64,000 nt of DNA, taken from contig NZ_FNAJ01000001.1 in the NCBI RefSeq assembly GCF_900101905.1, positions 1,237,195 through 1,301,194 on the forward strand. The letters run 5' to 3'. Position numbers and translations under genes: made by a program. The notes under the pieces were generated by a model. It was not told the origin of the DNA. It worked only from the letters and a program-made list of their open reading frames with translations, and made no database searches. Each line of letters starts with the position of its first letter. Within the stretch, counting starts at the first letter, position 1. The DNA comes from Myxococcus virescens (GTDB lineage: Bacteria > Myxococcota > Myxococcia > Myxococcales > Myxococcaceae). Positions 46,308 to 56,743 of this stretch are shown in pieces.

Positions 46308-46880
46308 ATGAAGCACCGCGGGGCGGTTCCCCTGGAGCAGCGGCTCGTCTACGTCCAGGTGGTGGAGGGCCTGCTCGAGCACGGGCTGCGCGGCAGCGTG
46401 TCACCCCGCCTCAAGCACCGGTTGCGGCAGGCGGGCATCGACCTGGACCGGCCACTGCTGCCGGGCTACCCGGTGCTCCTGTGGGGAAAGTGCCTCGACG
46501 TCATCGTCGAGGAGACCCTTCCGGGCCTGCCCCGGGAGGAGGCCTTCCGCCAGCTCGCCGAGCGCCACGTGCAGGGCTACGGGCGCACCGTCGTGGGCCG
46601 CGCGGTGTACGGCGTCATGCGGCTGCTGGGCCCCCGCCGCCTGGTGCAGCGCCTGCCGCAGACGCTGCGCGCCACCGACAACTACACGGAGGTGGAGCTC
46701 ACCGAGCAGGGCCCCACCACCTACGCCATGCGGATGAACTCGCGGGTGGACGCGCCCGGCTACGCGGAGGCGCTCTTCGAATCCCTGCTGCGCCTGGGCG
46801 GCGCCGAGTCCCCCCGCGTGGCGCGCATCCACGAGGACGCGGACAGCACCACCTACCAGCTCACCTGGACGGAGCGCTGA
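46308..46880 (+). CDS. DUF2378 family protein
   Basis: A 190-residue member of a myxobacterial paralogous family (DUF2378/TIGR02265). Marker segments are 'SPRLKHRLRQAGIDLDRPLL', 'EEAFRQLAERHVQGYGRTVV' and 'RMNSRVDAPGYAEALFE'. It is cytoplasmic with no signal peptide and of unknown function. It starts 10 bases after the esterase stop and ends 6 bases before the convergent ATP-grasp gene. Family membership is strong, but other paralogs give no functional clue. Confidence 0.82.
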   Translation: MKHRGAVPLEQRLVYVQVVEGLLEHGLRGSVSPRLKHRLRQAGIDLDRPLLPGYPVLLWGKCLDVIVEETLPGLPREEAFRQLAERHVQGYGRTVVGRAVYGVMRLLGPRRLVQRLPQTLRATDNYTEVELTEQGPTTYAMRMNSRVDAPGYAEALFESLLRLGGAESPRVARIHEDADSTTYQLTWTER

Positions 46881-46885
46881 GCGCG

Positions 46886-48049
46886 CTACGCCTTGTCCTG
46901 GATGAAGCGCACCGTGTCCCGCAGGGCGTCCATGTCCGCGTGGCGGGTGAGGTACATCTCCTCGCCCAGGAGGCTGTGGTAGATGCTCGGCAGCTCGCGG
47001 TGGAGGATGAGCGACGTGCCCAGCTTCTGCTCCACGTCCGCGTGCGGGTGCCGGTAGCGGCGGGACTTGCGGCGCGCGCTGTGACAGACGTGGTAGCGCG
47101 GCGTGAAGCGAAAGTCCGCCACCGGGTCGCCCGTCACCACGCGCGCCCAGAGCCGGTACACGTCGATGTCACACGTGTAGTTCATCATGTCCACCATGAA
47201 GCCGCCGGGCGGCCGCAGGTTGGCCTCCAGCACCATGAAGCGGCCATCCGGCAGACGGAAGAACTCCAGGTGGAACCAGCGCTCGCGCAGGCCGAAGGCG
47301 GCCACCACCTGCCGGCCCAGCACGTCCAGCGCGGGGGGAATCTCCTTGTGGCTCCAGAAGGAGATGTCGCGCTGCTCCACCACCGTCTCCATGCCTCCGT
47401 CGCTGTACTCGTGACTGAGGTTGAAGACGATGACGCCGTGCCGGTCCACGATGCCGTCGTAGGTGACGATGGTGCCGCGCACGAAGGGCTGCGCCACGTA
47501 GGTGGTGGGCAGCGGATGGGACAGGGCCGCGTCCACCTCCGCGTCGCTGGCCACCTTGAAGGTGTTGGCGGCGCCCACGCCCACGTCCGGCTTGAGCACC
47601 AGCGGGTAGCCCACGCGCGCGGCGAACGCCTTCACCTGCGCGGCGTCCCGGACGCGGATGAGGTCCGGGTGCGGCACGCCCGCTTCGTGGAACACCTCCG
47701 CCATGCCGGACTTGGAGCGCAGCCGGTGGATGTCCTCCGGCTGCAGGCCCGGCACGTTGAAGTCCCCACGCAAGCGCGCCTCCACCTCCAGCCAGGACTC
47801 GTTGAGCGAGTCGATGCGGTGGATGCGGCCGTGCCGCCACGTGAGGTAGCCCGCCGCGCGGGTGAGCGCATCCTCGTCCATGAGGCTGGGGACGAAGTAG
47901 TACTCGCGCAGGGACGCCTTCAACTCGGGACGGAGCGACTCGTAGGACGCGTCACCGATGCCCAGGACCGTGACGCCCCGCTCCCGCAGCGCAGAGATGA
48001 AGTGAAGGTAATGCGGAGGGAAGTGGGGGGAGATGAAGACGAAGTTCAT
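46886..48049 (-). CDS. ATP-grasp domain protein
   Basis: A 387-residue protein. The N-terminal 'MNFVFISPHFPPHYLHFISA' is a Rossmann-like start, then comes the ATP-grasp fold: 'GYPLVLKPDVGVGAANTF' (lysine and Gly-rich loop), 'YVAQPFVRGTIVTYDGIVD', and the Mg-binding 'FHLEFFRLPDGRFMVLEANL' with 'RPPGGFMV'. Such enzymes join a carboxylate to an amine using ATP, as in carboxylase or dipeptide-ligase families. The GAGGAGCC site supports ATG 48049. The substrate is unknown; it is a single gene convergent with the DUF2378 gene. Confidence 0.85.
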   Translation of the reverse strand: MNFVFISPHFPPHYLHFISALRERGVTVLGIGDASYESLRPELKASLREYYFVPSLMDEDALTRAAGYLTWRHGRIHRIDSLNESWLEVEARLRGDFNVPGLQPEDIHRLRSKSGMAEVFHEAGVPHPDLIRVRDAAQVKAFAARVGYPLVLKPDVGVGAANTFKVASDAEVDAALSHPLPTTYVAQPFVRGTIVTYDGIVDRHGVIVFNLSHEYSDGGMETVVEQRDISFWSHKEIPPALDVLGRQVVAAFGLRERWFHLEFFRLPDGRFMVLEANLRPPGGFMVDMMNYTCDIDVYRLWARVVTGDPVADFRFTPRYHVCHSARRKSRRYRHPHADVEQKLGTSLILHRELPSIYHSLLGEEMYLTRHADMDALRDTVRFIQDKA

Positions 48050-48199
48050 GGCTCCTCGGGGCACAGGCGACCATATCGCGCCGCGCGCCCGCGCCCAGTT
48101 CCTGACTGAACGCCCGGAGGCGGGAAGTCACTCCTCCCCGCCCCGGGTGCGCCTGGAATCCGGGCTCCCCAACCCCCTGCCCATCACTCAGCGGAACGA

Positions 48200-49861
48200 C
48201 TAGGCGTTCGGCCGGACCATCGACACCTCGAAGTGCCGCTGGACAACGTTGCCCGTGGTGGGCCCCTCCCGGTAGAGGTTGCCCGTGTCCTGGTCCACGT
48301 AGAAGCGGTTGTTCGGGTTGGTGTCCGCGCCGCGCTGCTGGTGGTTCGTCGCCGGGTCGTGGAACGTGTAGTACGTGCGGCCCTGCTCGTCCGTGCCGCG
48401 GCCCGTAATCACCACGAAGTGGTCGGTGATGCCGTCCACGTTGTCCGAGTTCTGGCCCGAGCGGTGGTCCACGCCCACGACGACGGGCTTGCCCGCGTCG
48501 AGCTGGCCATCGATGTACTCACGACCCCGGCGCGCCGCCGCGGCGTTCACCGTGACGCCGCCGTTCGGGTCATCCCCGGTGGCCACCTGGATGCGGTTGT
48601 CCGGCCCCGTCACGGTGGCCCCGGCGCCCGCGGCCATCACCACCGCGGCGCGGAAGCAGGCCTTGTCACCGGCGCGCTCCACCTTCGACGCGTTGTACTG
48701 GCTGACCCACGGCGTGGCCGTCTGCACCGCCGGGCGGTCCGCCGCGGGGGCAATCTCCGCCGTGTCGTTCAAGTCCGTGGGCGTCGCGCCCCCGGTGGTG
48801 TTGGAGGCCTGGAGGTTCTCCGGGCGCGGACGCGGGATGGGGACCTCGGCGGGCAGCGCCGTGGTGCCCGACGTGAGGTTCTCCGGGCGCGGGCGCGGGA
48901 TGGGGACCTCGGCGGGCAGCGCCGTGGTGCCCGACGTGAGGTTCTCCGGGCGCGGGCGCGGGATGGGCGCGTTCTCGACCGCACCACCACCGTCGCGGTA
49001 GCCGCGCGCGTCCAGGGCCCGGACCAGCGCCGTCTCACGCCGCGTCTGGTCGGCGCGCAGGCGCTGCTCGTTGTGGTCGAAGCCGGAGGCGCTGATCTGC
49101 CCGTTGTCCGTGCGGTACGCATTCACGCGCGCGTCGACGAGCGCCTCGGGCGTCACGCCACGCGGGTCCTGCGCCAGCCTGGGCAGCTCGCGCTTGAGGA
49201 AGTTCTGCGCCGCGCGGGGCGACTGCGTGTGCAGGTCGTAGAAGGTGGAGGCCAGCAGCGCGTTGTTCGGGTCCAGGCCCGCGCGCTCGGCGGCGCGCTG
49301 GTACTGCGGCGTGACGCGGCCCAGCTCGCGGTTCCAGATTTCGTCCGCGTGCGACGGAGAGCTCGCGCCGCCCCCCTGGTAGGAGAACGAGCCCCGGTTG
49401 TGCTTGGCATTGCCCGGGTCGGTGTGGCCCCCGTAGCTCTCCGTGAAGCCGCCGTTCGGCGTGCGGTTGCCTTCCGAGGTGCCAACGACAATGGCGGACT
49501 CGGAGTTGGACCCGCCCTGGCGGAAGGCCGTCAGGTCGACGTTGCGATAGCCATTCTGGGTGCCAGACACCCCAGCGGTCCCCGCCGGCGTGACGCCCTG
49601 CGCCACGGTGCCCTGCGCGGTGCCAGGCTCAAAGCTGTCACGGCTCTGTGACGTCCCCGTCTGCCGGTTGGCCGGGCGCGGCGCATGGGCCTCGAAACCA
49701 TCGTTGGCGCCCGGAATGATCAGGGTCTTCCCGGCGATGATGCGGTCCGGGCTCTGGAGGTTGTTCGCTCGCGCCAGCGCATCAACCGTCGTGTTGTTGC
49801 GCCGGGCGATGGCGCTGAGCGAATCACCCTGGCGGATTCGATAGGAGTTGCTACCCGTCAT
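48200..49861 (-). CDS. LysM protein with papain-like/C39-like C-terminal domain
   Basis: A 553-residue protein without a Sec signal. Residues about 5-50 form a LysM domain ('YRIRQGDSLSAIARRNNTTV'), which binds peptidoglycan. The middle (about 170-310) is helical ('LASTFYDLHTQSPRAAQNFL') with no known family. Then comes a Pro-rich linker with 21-residue repeats, and the last 160 residues carry a cysteine-peptidase-like set: C402 in 'KACFRAAVVMA', H481 in 'DHFVVITG' and D502 in 'HDPATN', spaced as in papain-fold C39-type peptidases. The ATG at 49861 has GGAG upstream; 49873 is the alternative. It may be released by lysis or a non-Sec route. Confidence 0.78.
   Translation of the reverse strand: MTGSNSYRIRQGDSLSAIARRNNTTVDALARANNLQSPDRIIAGKTLIIPGANDGFEAHAPRPANRQTGTSQSRDSFEPGTAQGTVAQGVTPAGTAGVSGTQNGYRNVDLTAFRQGGSNSESAIVVGTSEGNRTPNGGFTESYGGHTDPGNAKHNRGSFSYQGGGASSPSHADEIWNRELGRVTPQYQRAAERAGLDPNNALLASTFYDLHTQSPRAAQNFLKRELPRLAQDPRGVTPEALVDARVNAYRTDNGQISASGFDHNEQRLRADQTRRETALVRALDARGYRDGGGAVENAPIPRPRPENLTSGTTALPAEVPIPRPRPENLTSGTTALPAEVPIPRPRPENLQASNTTGGATPTDLNDTAEIAPAADRPAVQTATPWVSQYNASKVERAGDKACFRAAVVMAAGAGATVTGPDNRIQVATGDDPNGGVTVNAAAARRGREYIDGQLDAGKPVVVGVDHRSGQNSDNVDGITDHFVVITGRGTDEQGRTYYTFHDPATNHQQRGADTNPNNRFYVDQDTGNLYREGPTTGNVVQRHFEVSMVRPNA
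48813..48967. repeat. in-frame 63-bp tandem repeat within the LysM gene
   Basis: A 63-bp unit begins at 48813, 48876 and 48939 (third copy partial). The copies are nearly identical and encode 'IPRPRPENLTSGTTALPAEV' repeats in a linker. Recent expansion is likely, since wobble positions are also conserved. Confidence 0.9.
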
Positions 49862-50042
49862 CAGCGGCTCCATGGGGGCGAAGTAAGTCAGACGCCTCCA
49901 TGATTTTCCGGATCAATATCCGAAAGTTGCGCAAGCCGCCAAACAACAGCCAGGGTGTTCAAATCCAGCACGCATGAACAAACCCTGACGCGCCGCACCA
50001 GTCACAGGACTGTGACAGTCCCCCGGCAGCATCCAGCTTTGC

Positions 50043-51377
50043 TCAATAATTGACTTGGAGCTGGATGCGCGTCACGTGTCCCTGCTCCTGGATATACGGA
50101 TAGCGGGACGAGGTGCGGTCCGAGATGAGGTAGGTGCCCGTCAGCTCCAGGGCCTTGTTGAGCTGCCACTCGGCGCCCATCTCCAGCTCCCGCACGTCGT
50201 AGAGCGGCGCGTTCGTCTCGAACTTCTTGCCGCCGTCGTAGAGGGTGCCCCGGATGTAGGGGATGAGGGACACGCCCAGCACGCCGTCCAGCTTGTACAT
50301 GAGCTGCGCATAGCCGCCCCGGAGCCGGCGGCTGTCGATGAGCAGGCCCTCGACGGGCCCCTCGCCCAGCGAGGGACCGCGGCCCAGGTTGAACTCGGCC
50401 AGGAGGCCCAGCGGCTGCGGGTAGATGACCAGGCTGACGATGGCGCGCGCGTCCACCATGTCGGAGCCCCGGGCGAGCGCGTAGGGCGCGCCGTCACGCG
50501 GCGAGGCATTGAGATTGAAGCGGCCGTAATAGCCGCCCACGCCCGCTTCCACGTACTGCGAGCCGAACAGGAAGGGCCACGTGACGCGAACGACACCATG
50601 CGGCGTGTCGTTGCGCTCGGCGCGGTTGGCCGTCTGACCGTTGAAGACGCCGAGGCCGACCACGCCGTAGTCGCCGGAGCCCTTCAGGTTGTTGTCCACG
50701 AGGAACTTGAAGCGCTTCCGGATTTCGTCGGGCGCCCAGTAGAAGAAGACGCCCAGGTCGCGCTCGTCCTTGAGCCCGCTGTTGATGGCGTCGTTGCGGT
50801 CCAGCGCGAGGCGGTTCTGGCTGGACTGGAGGTTCTCGAAGCCGAACGGCACCTTCGACTGGCCCACGCGCAGACGGAACTCCTTCTTCGCGTCCAGGAA
50901 GATGTCCGCGTACCAGTCCCGCATGATGGTGACGTTGTACTGGTCCCCGATGACCGACGCGAAGTCCGGCTGGAGGTAGATGGACACGCGGTCGTGGACG
51001 TCACCGAACAGCACGAGGCGCGCGCGCCGGATGCCAAAGCCGGTGTTCTTGCCGAGGAAGCGGTCGCCCTGGTCGTTGATCAGCTCGTCATTCACCCGGA
51101 AGCTGGGCAGCCGGTTGTAGCGGAACTGCGTATAGCCCCGGATGCGGATGCGGTCGTACCAGGCCCGTTCCTCCTTCTTCGCCTCGGGCTTCGCCTCCGA
51201 CTCGGGCATCGCCGCCTCGGGAACCGGCGTCGGCGTGGACGCTGACGCGGGAGGCTGCTCGGTGGCGGACGAGGGCGCGGCCTCGTCCTGCTGCGCGTGG
51301 GCAAGGGGCGCCAGAAGCAGCGCGGAGCCGGACAACAAGACCTGGAGAGCAGCGCGGAACGAAGCAGTGGGGGTCAT
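50043..51377 (-). CDS. phosphate-selective porin O/P-like outer-membrane protein
   Basis: A 444-residue outer-membrane porin. The signal peptide ends 'LAPLAHAQQ'. A Pro/Glu/Ala-rich spacer precedes a barrel of alternating strands ('IRIRGYTQFRYNRLP', 'RARLVLFGDVHDRVSIYLQP', 'FRLRVGQSKVPFGFENLQ'), and the chain ends in 'RIQLQVNY'. The order and the 'KVPFG' loop match the OprO/OprP family of trimeric anion channels. Many relatives respond to phosphate starvation, but no clear Pho box was found here, and the ion is not known. No ribosome site is strong at the ATG used. Confidence 0.82.
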   Translation of the reverse strand: MTPTASFRAALQVLLSGSALLLAPLAHAQQDEAAPSSATEQPPASASTPTPVPEAAMPESEAKPEAKKEERAWYDRIRIRGYTQFRYNRLPSFRVNDELINDQGDRFLGKNTGFGIRRARLVLFGDVHDRVSIYLQPDFASVIGDQYNVTIMRDWYADIFLDAKKEFRLRVGQSKVPFGFENLQSSQNRLALDRNDAINSGLKDERDLGVFFYWAPDEIRKRFKFLVDNNLKGSGDYGVVGLGVFNGQTANRAERNDTPHGVVRVTWPFLFGSQYVEAGVGGYYGRFNLNASPRDGAPYALARGSDMVDARAIVSLVIYPQPLGLLAEFNLGRGPSLGEGPVEGLLIDSRRLRGGYAQLMYKLDGVLGVSLIPYIRGTLYDGGKKFETNAPLYDVRELEMGAEWQLNKALELTGTYLISDRTSSRYPYIQEQGHVTRIQLQVNY

Positions 51378-51522
51378 GACGGCGCGGAACTGCCAGCAGC
51401 GCGCGAAAGCGCGCACGAACTCGAGTTTGCAGTCCCGTTACAGGACGGAATGAACGACCGCAACGCACGGGCCCTCGTTTTTGCCTCACCGTCACAGGCC
51501 CCGTCGCCGCGTCACAGAACAG

Positions 51523-51558
51523 CCCGGCGCATGTCACCTGTTCGTGACATGCGCCGGG
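51523..51558. terminator. perfect 15-bp hairpin downstream of htpX
   Basis: CCCGGCGCATGTCAC / GTGACATGCGCCGGG with a 6-base loop, 21 bases downstream of the htpX stop on the minus strand and upstream of the porin gene. Stable stem without U-run; probably a terminator, but could also be a regulator site. Confidence 0.55.
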
Positions 51559-51579
51559 GTGACGACCACCGCGCTCGCG

Positions 51580-52497
51580 TCAGCGCTTCCAGCTGCCGTC
51601 CATCAGGCGCTGGATGCGCAGCTCCAGCGGCGGGTGGCTGGAGAAGAGCGCCATCATCCCGCCGCCCCGGATGCCGAACGCCTGCATGTTGGACGGCAGC
51701 ATGGCCGGCTCCCCCTGCTGCATGCGCAGCCGGTTCAGCGCCCGCGCCATGGCGCCCGGGTCCACCAGCTGCGCGCCCCCGTCATCCGCGCGGAACTCAC
51801 GCCGGCGGCTGTACCAGGCCACGATCATGCTGGCGCCAATGCCAAACACGATTTGGAGCACGATGCTGGTGATGAAGTAGGCCGGCCCCGAGCCGCCGCT
51901 CTCCTCGCCATCCTCGGAGCGGCTGAGGAAGCGGTCCACGAAGAAGCCCACCACGCGGCTGAGGAAGATGACGAAGGTGTTGAGCACGCCCTGGAGCAGC
52001 GTGAGCGTCACCATGTCACCGTTGGCCACGTGGGCCACCTCGTGACCGAGCACGGCCTCCACCTCGTCCCGCTTCATGCCATGGAGCAGGCCGGTGGACA
52101 CCGCGACCAGGGCGCTGTTGCGCCTGGCGCCCGTGGCGAAGGCGTTCATGTCCGGGCTGTCGTAGATGGCCACGTCGGGCATGCCAATGCCCGCGTCGCG
52201 GGCCAGCCGGTGCACCGTCTCCACCAGCCAGCGCTCGTCCTCCGAACGCGGCGACGTGATGACCTGCGCCCCCGTGCTCCACTTGGCCATGGGCTTGGAG
52301 ATGAGCAGCGAGAAGATGGCGCCGCCGAAGCCCATCACCGCCGCCATGATGAGCAGGCCCGGAAGGTTCAGCCCCACGCCGCGGCGGGCGAGCAGGTTCT
52401 CCACCCCGATGAGCTGTCCGACGATCGCCAGCATCGCGACCACCGCGAGGTTGGTCAGGACGAAAAGTGTGATGCGCTTGGCGAAGCTTCCCTTCAT
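51580..52497 (-). CDS. htpX: membrane protease HtpX
   Basis: A 305-residue M48 zinc metalloprotease of the inner membrane that degrades misfolded membrane proteins together with FtsH. Two N-terminal transmembrane helices ('[19 protein letters not shown]' and '[20 protein letters not shown]') are followed by H142-E-V-A-H146 and a further pair of helices. The third zinc ligand lies in '[10 protein letters not shown]'. The tail '[14 protein letters not shown]' is characteristic of the family. The ATG at 52497 has GGGAGAGAGAG upstream. Single-gene unit flanked by a 529-base gap and a hairpin. Confidence 0.95.
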   Translation of the reverse strand: MKGSFAKRITLFVLTNLAVVAMLAIVGQLIGVENLLARRGVGLNLPGLLIMAAVMGFGGAIFSLLISKPMAKWSTGAQVITSPRSEDERWLVETVHRLARDAGIGMPDVAIYDSPDMNAFATGARRNSALVAVSTGLLHGMKRDEVEAVLGHEVAHVANGDMVTLTLLQGVLNTFVIFLSRVVGFFVDRFLSRSEDGEESGGSGPAYFITSIVLQIVFGIGASMIVAWYSRRREFRADDGGAQLVDPGAMARALNRLRMQQGEPAMLPSNMQAFGIRGGGMMALFSSHPPLELRIQRLMDGSWKR

Positions 52498-53026
52498 GAG
52501 TCTCTCTCTCCCTAGAAAAAACCTTGGGGACAACATTCAGCAGGGTGGGACGAATGCAAGCTTCGTCGGCCACTTCTTGTCCCGACCCGACTAGAACAGC
52601 CTTCCGACGGGGCACTTCCCAAGGTTGTTCCTTCAGGAACCTGAGATTTTCTCTATGAAACGGCCGTGACGGGGGTTTCCCCAGGGCTCGCTCGGCCGCC
52701 GGGTTGGGTGCCTGGGGCTTGCGCATGCGGCGCCACACCAGGGGTGCGTCCCGGGCGCCCAACATGCGACTCCACCGCCCCCCTGACGCGTCAGCCAATC
52801 ACAAACAAGACGGCGAAGGCAGAATATTTCCACAACAATGAATGCCACAAATCCCATCTGTCCACTGTCACCTTGGCGCAAATTTTCTGTCACGCCACGA
52901 AACACAGCTCAATCATGAGCGCGCGCTTGGATTGACACGCGTTTTTGACGGAATCCCAGGCAACTTTCTCTGAGCGGTTGGGAAAATGGCTCCAACTCCA
53001 TTCTTCTTTCAAGGGAAGAGCCCCCC
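52498..53026. other. 529-base divergent intergenic region
   Basis: No gene supported. Next to htpX there is a GTTCC-TTCA-GGAAC inverted repeat near 52625-52640. The half next to the VanY gene is distinctly AT-rich (about 52790-53000), as expected for a promoter area, with TTGACA near 52932 but no matching -10 box. Confidence 0.45.
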
Positions 53027-53935
53027 ATGGTAGCCATTGCCCGCACCTCCGCGGCTGCGTCCAGCAGCGCGTCTCGCTCCGCCTCGCCCACGCTGCGCAG
53101 CGGCGCTCGCGGCGCGGCCGTGACGCAACTCCAGAACAAGCTCAGGGCCGCGGGCTTCAATCCAGGCGCCTCGGATGGCGTGTTCGGTCCGAAGACGCAG
53201 TCGGCGGTGCAGGCCTTCCAGCGTGCGCGTGGGCTCCAGGTGGACGGCATCGTCGGTCCCAAGACGTGGAACGCGCTCAACTCGGCGGGCGGAACGGGCG
53301 GCTCGGGTCCCACGCTGCGCAATGGCGCGCGGGGTGAGCCGGTGCGTGCGCTCCAGCAGCGGCTCAACGTGCTGGGCTTCAAGTCGGGCACGGCGGATGG
53401 CGTGTTCGGTCCGAAGACCCAGTCGGCGGTGAAGGCCTTCCAGCAGTCCCGCGGTCTGGTGGCGGACGGCATCGTCGGTCCCAAGACGTGGGACAAGCTG
53501 GGCATCAACGTGAAGGGCCCTGTCACCAACCCGGGCGGTGGCGGTGGCGGTCGGGTCGTCACGGGCTATGTGAACGGGAAGCCGCGGCAGATTTCGCTCT
53601 CGCCGGTCCCGAACGGCAAGGAGATGCGCTCGGACGCGGCGGCGGCGTTCAACCGCATGCACGCGGCGGCGCGGGCGCAGGGCATCACCCTGAAGGTGAA
53701 CAGCGGCTTCCGCAGCATGGCGGAGCAGGAAGCGCTGTACCGCGCGTACAAGAACGGCACGGGCAACCTGGCCGCGGCTCCGGGCTACTCCAACCACCAG
53801 GGCGGCATCGCGGTGGACATCAACACGGGCGGCACGGGCACCTCGACGTACCGGTGGCTGGCCAACAACGCGAAGAACTTCGGCTTCGTGCGCACCGTCC
53901 CGTCCGAGCCCTGGCACTGGGAATACCGGCCCTGA
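53027..53935 (+). CDS. D-alanyl-D-alanine carboxypeptidase (VanY type) with two peptidoglycan-binding domains
   Basis: A 302-residue protein. Two PG_binding_1 repeats ('LRSGARGAAVTQLQNKLRAA', 'DGVFGPKTQSAVQAFQ' and again 'DGVFGPKTQSAVKAFQ') precede a Gly-rich linker and an M15/VanY domain: 'VNSGFRSMAEQEALYRAYKN', the zinc-site 'YSNHQGGIAVDINT' and final 'EPWHWEYRP'. It cleaves D-Ala-D-Ala or similar bonds in cell-wall peptides. No signal peptide is seen: the N-terminus is a Ser/Ala linker, so export or lysis is needed for access to peptidoglycan. The ribosome site AAGGGAAGAG precedes the ATG. The small secreted protein follows 14 bases later. Confidence 0.88.
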   Translation: MVAIARTSAAASSSASRSASPTLRSGARGAAVTQLQNKLRAAGFNPGASDGVFGPKTQSAVQAFQRARGLQVDGIVGPKTWNALNSAGGTGGSGPTLRNGARGEPVRALQQRLNVLGFKSGTADGVFGPKTQSAVKAFQQSRGLVADGIVGPKTWDKLGINVKGPVTNPGGGGGGRVVTGYVNGKPRQISLSPVPNGKEMRSDAAAAFNRMHAAARAQGITLKVNSGFRSMAEQEALYRAYKNGTGNLAAAPGYSNHQGGIAVDINTGGTGTSTYRWLANNAKNFGFVRTVPSEPWHWEYRP

Positions 53936-53949
53936 CACAGGAGAGTGAC

Positions 53950-54195
53950 ATGAAGAAGCTGCTCTTGACGTTCGCGGTGCTGGCGGCCCCCGCTGGCGTT
54001 GTCGTCGGCGGTCTGGGCTACACGCCCACGGCCGAGGCACAGTCGTCCCGGCTGGCGTGTACATACACGTATTACAATGACGAGGCGCTCACGGAGTACG
54101 TGATGACGCTGCACTGCTCCTGCGCGAACCCGGACTGCCACGCCACCGAGGACGTGACGCCGTTCTTCACGGTGGAGTGCATCGACGCCTGCTGA
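53950..54195 (+). CDS. small secreted Cys-containing protein
   Basis: An 81-residue protein with a clear signal peptide ('MKKLLLTFAVLAAPAGVVVG') and mature part of about 50 residues holding six cysteines ('RLACTYTYYN', 'LHCSCANPDCHATED', 'VECIDAC'), so three likely disulfides. ATG with AGGAGAG upstream. It follows the VanY-type gene by 14 bases and probably shares its transcript, ending at a hairpin. No family is recognised; the pairing could mean an inhibitor or helper of the peptidase, but that is only a guess from position. Confidence 0.72.
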   Translation: MKKLLLTFAVLAAPAGVVVGGLGYTPTAEAQSSRLACTYTYYNDEALTEYVMTLHCSCANPDCHATEDVTPFFTVECIDAC

Positions 54196-54209
54196 GGTGA
54201 AGTGCCGTC

Positions 54210-54240
54210 GAGCCACCGCACCTTGCCGGTACGGTGGCTC
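54210..54240. terminator. bidirectional terminator-like hairpin
   Basis: GAGCCACCG / CGGTGGCTC, perfect 9-base stem with a 13-base loop, between the small secreted protein gene and the convergent EttA gene. Confidence 0.55.
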
Positions 54241-54255
54241 CGGACTGTCAGCGGC

Positions 54256-55935
<1,680 letters not shown>

Positions 55936-56306
55936 CTGGGCCTTCCTGCTTAAGGTGGAGTGAGGGCTCTGCGGGCCCTGCGGATACCAGGGTGCAACAG
56001 CGCACTCAAGGCGAGAGCGTCCCCCAGCCCCTGGGGGCTCGAACGACCGGCCCCGGGAGGTGGGGGCGGCCCGGAACAAGCCGTCGCTCCTTGGCCCGCC
56101 CTGCACCATGTCCCCCGGGCAACACCCTCGCGCACCGGTGGCCCCGTGCGCAACGGAGAGGCCGCACGCATCCGGACCGACTCCTACACACGATTCGGCA
56201 CTTGCCCCCGCCCGCCCAGCCCTTCGTTGCACACTCCCCTTCGGCCTCCCCCTGACACAGCAGTGTTAAGGTGGAGCTCGTCCATGAAGCCGGGGCAAGC
56301 CCAGGC
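55936..56306. other. divergent intergenic region between ettA and the second lipoprotein gene
   Basis: About 370 bases without a supported gene. It must contain the ettA promoter and that of the lipoprotein/DUSAM pair. Frames across it are Pro/Arg-rich. No clear promoter motif or strong hairpin. Confidence 0.4.
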
Positions 56307-56741
56307 ATGCCAAAGCTGAGCAATGTCCTTTCCCTATGGTGCCTCCTGGCGGTTGCCATGCTGGGCTGCTCCAGCAGCGCCACCGGAGCGGCGGGCCGTC
56401 GCGACGCCTACGCGATGGCAACCTGCACTGACACCGTCACGTGCTGCATCCAGCGCAACCCGGGCATGCCCGAAGCGTGCGGCCTCACGGCGGGCGAAGC
56501 CGCCTCACACATGGCGGGCGTCAAGATGGCCATGGAAGCAGCGGACAATGCATCCGCCGAATCGGACGACTCCCACAACGCGGCACTGCCCGAATGGAAG
56601 CGCCGCTGCATTCGGAACTATGGCGACTGCCAGGACGATGGCTGGACGGGCTCCTGTTACGACTGCCTCCGCTACTGCGAAGGCCAACAGGAATGGCCTA
56701 CAGACCAGTGCTTCCGGCCCAAGAAGAAGAGGGTGAGATAG
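56307..56741 (+). CDS. Cys-rich lipoprotein, paralog of the one at 6480, candidate Sit-like toxin
   Basis: A 144-residue lipoprotein with lipobox 'LLAVAMLGC'. The segment 'VTCCIQRNPGMPEACGL' and C-terminal domain ('LPEWKRRC', 'GSCYDCLRYCEGQQEWP') match the first copy nearly residue by residue, while the middle diverges more. It starts at an ATG without a strong ribosome site and is followed 2 bases later by a DUSAM gene. The conservation of a small Cys/Trp domain behind a lipid anchor, with a partner gene, fits a transferable lipoprotein effector with its protector; this is inference. What the domain does is unknown. Confidence 0.75.
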   Translation: MPKLSNVLSLWCLLAVAMLGCSSSATGAAGRRDAYAMATCTDTVTCCIQRNPGMPEACGLTAGEAASHMAGVKMAMEAADNASAESDDSHNAALPEWKRRCIRNYGDCQDDGWTGSCYDCLRYCEGQQEWPTDQCFRPKKKRVR

Positions 56742-56743
56742 TC

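Noticed and set aside
48813..48967. Tandem repeats considered as CRISPR
   Set aside because: The 63-bp units have no spacers and encode in-frame peptide repeats.
51378..51560. Pho box upstream of the porin
   Set aside because: Two CTGTGACG-like words occur, but spacing and neighbouring bases do not form a regular Pho box.
52850..52900. Sigma-54 promoter near TTGGCGCAAATTTTC
   Set aside because: The -24-like TTGGCGC is not followed by TTGC at the required spacing.
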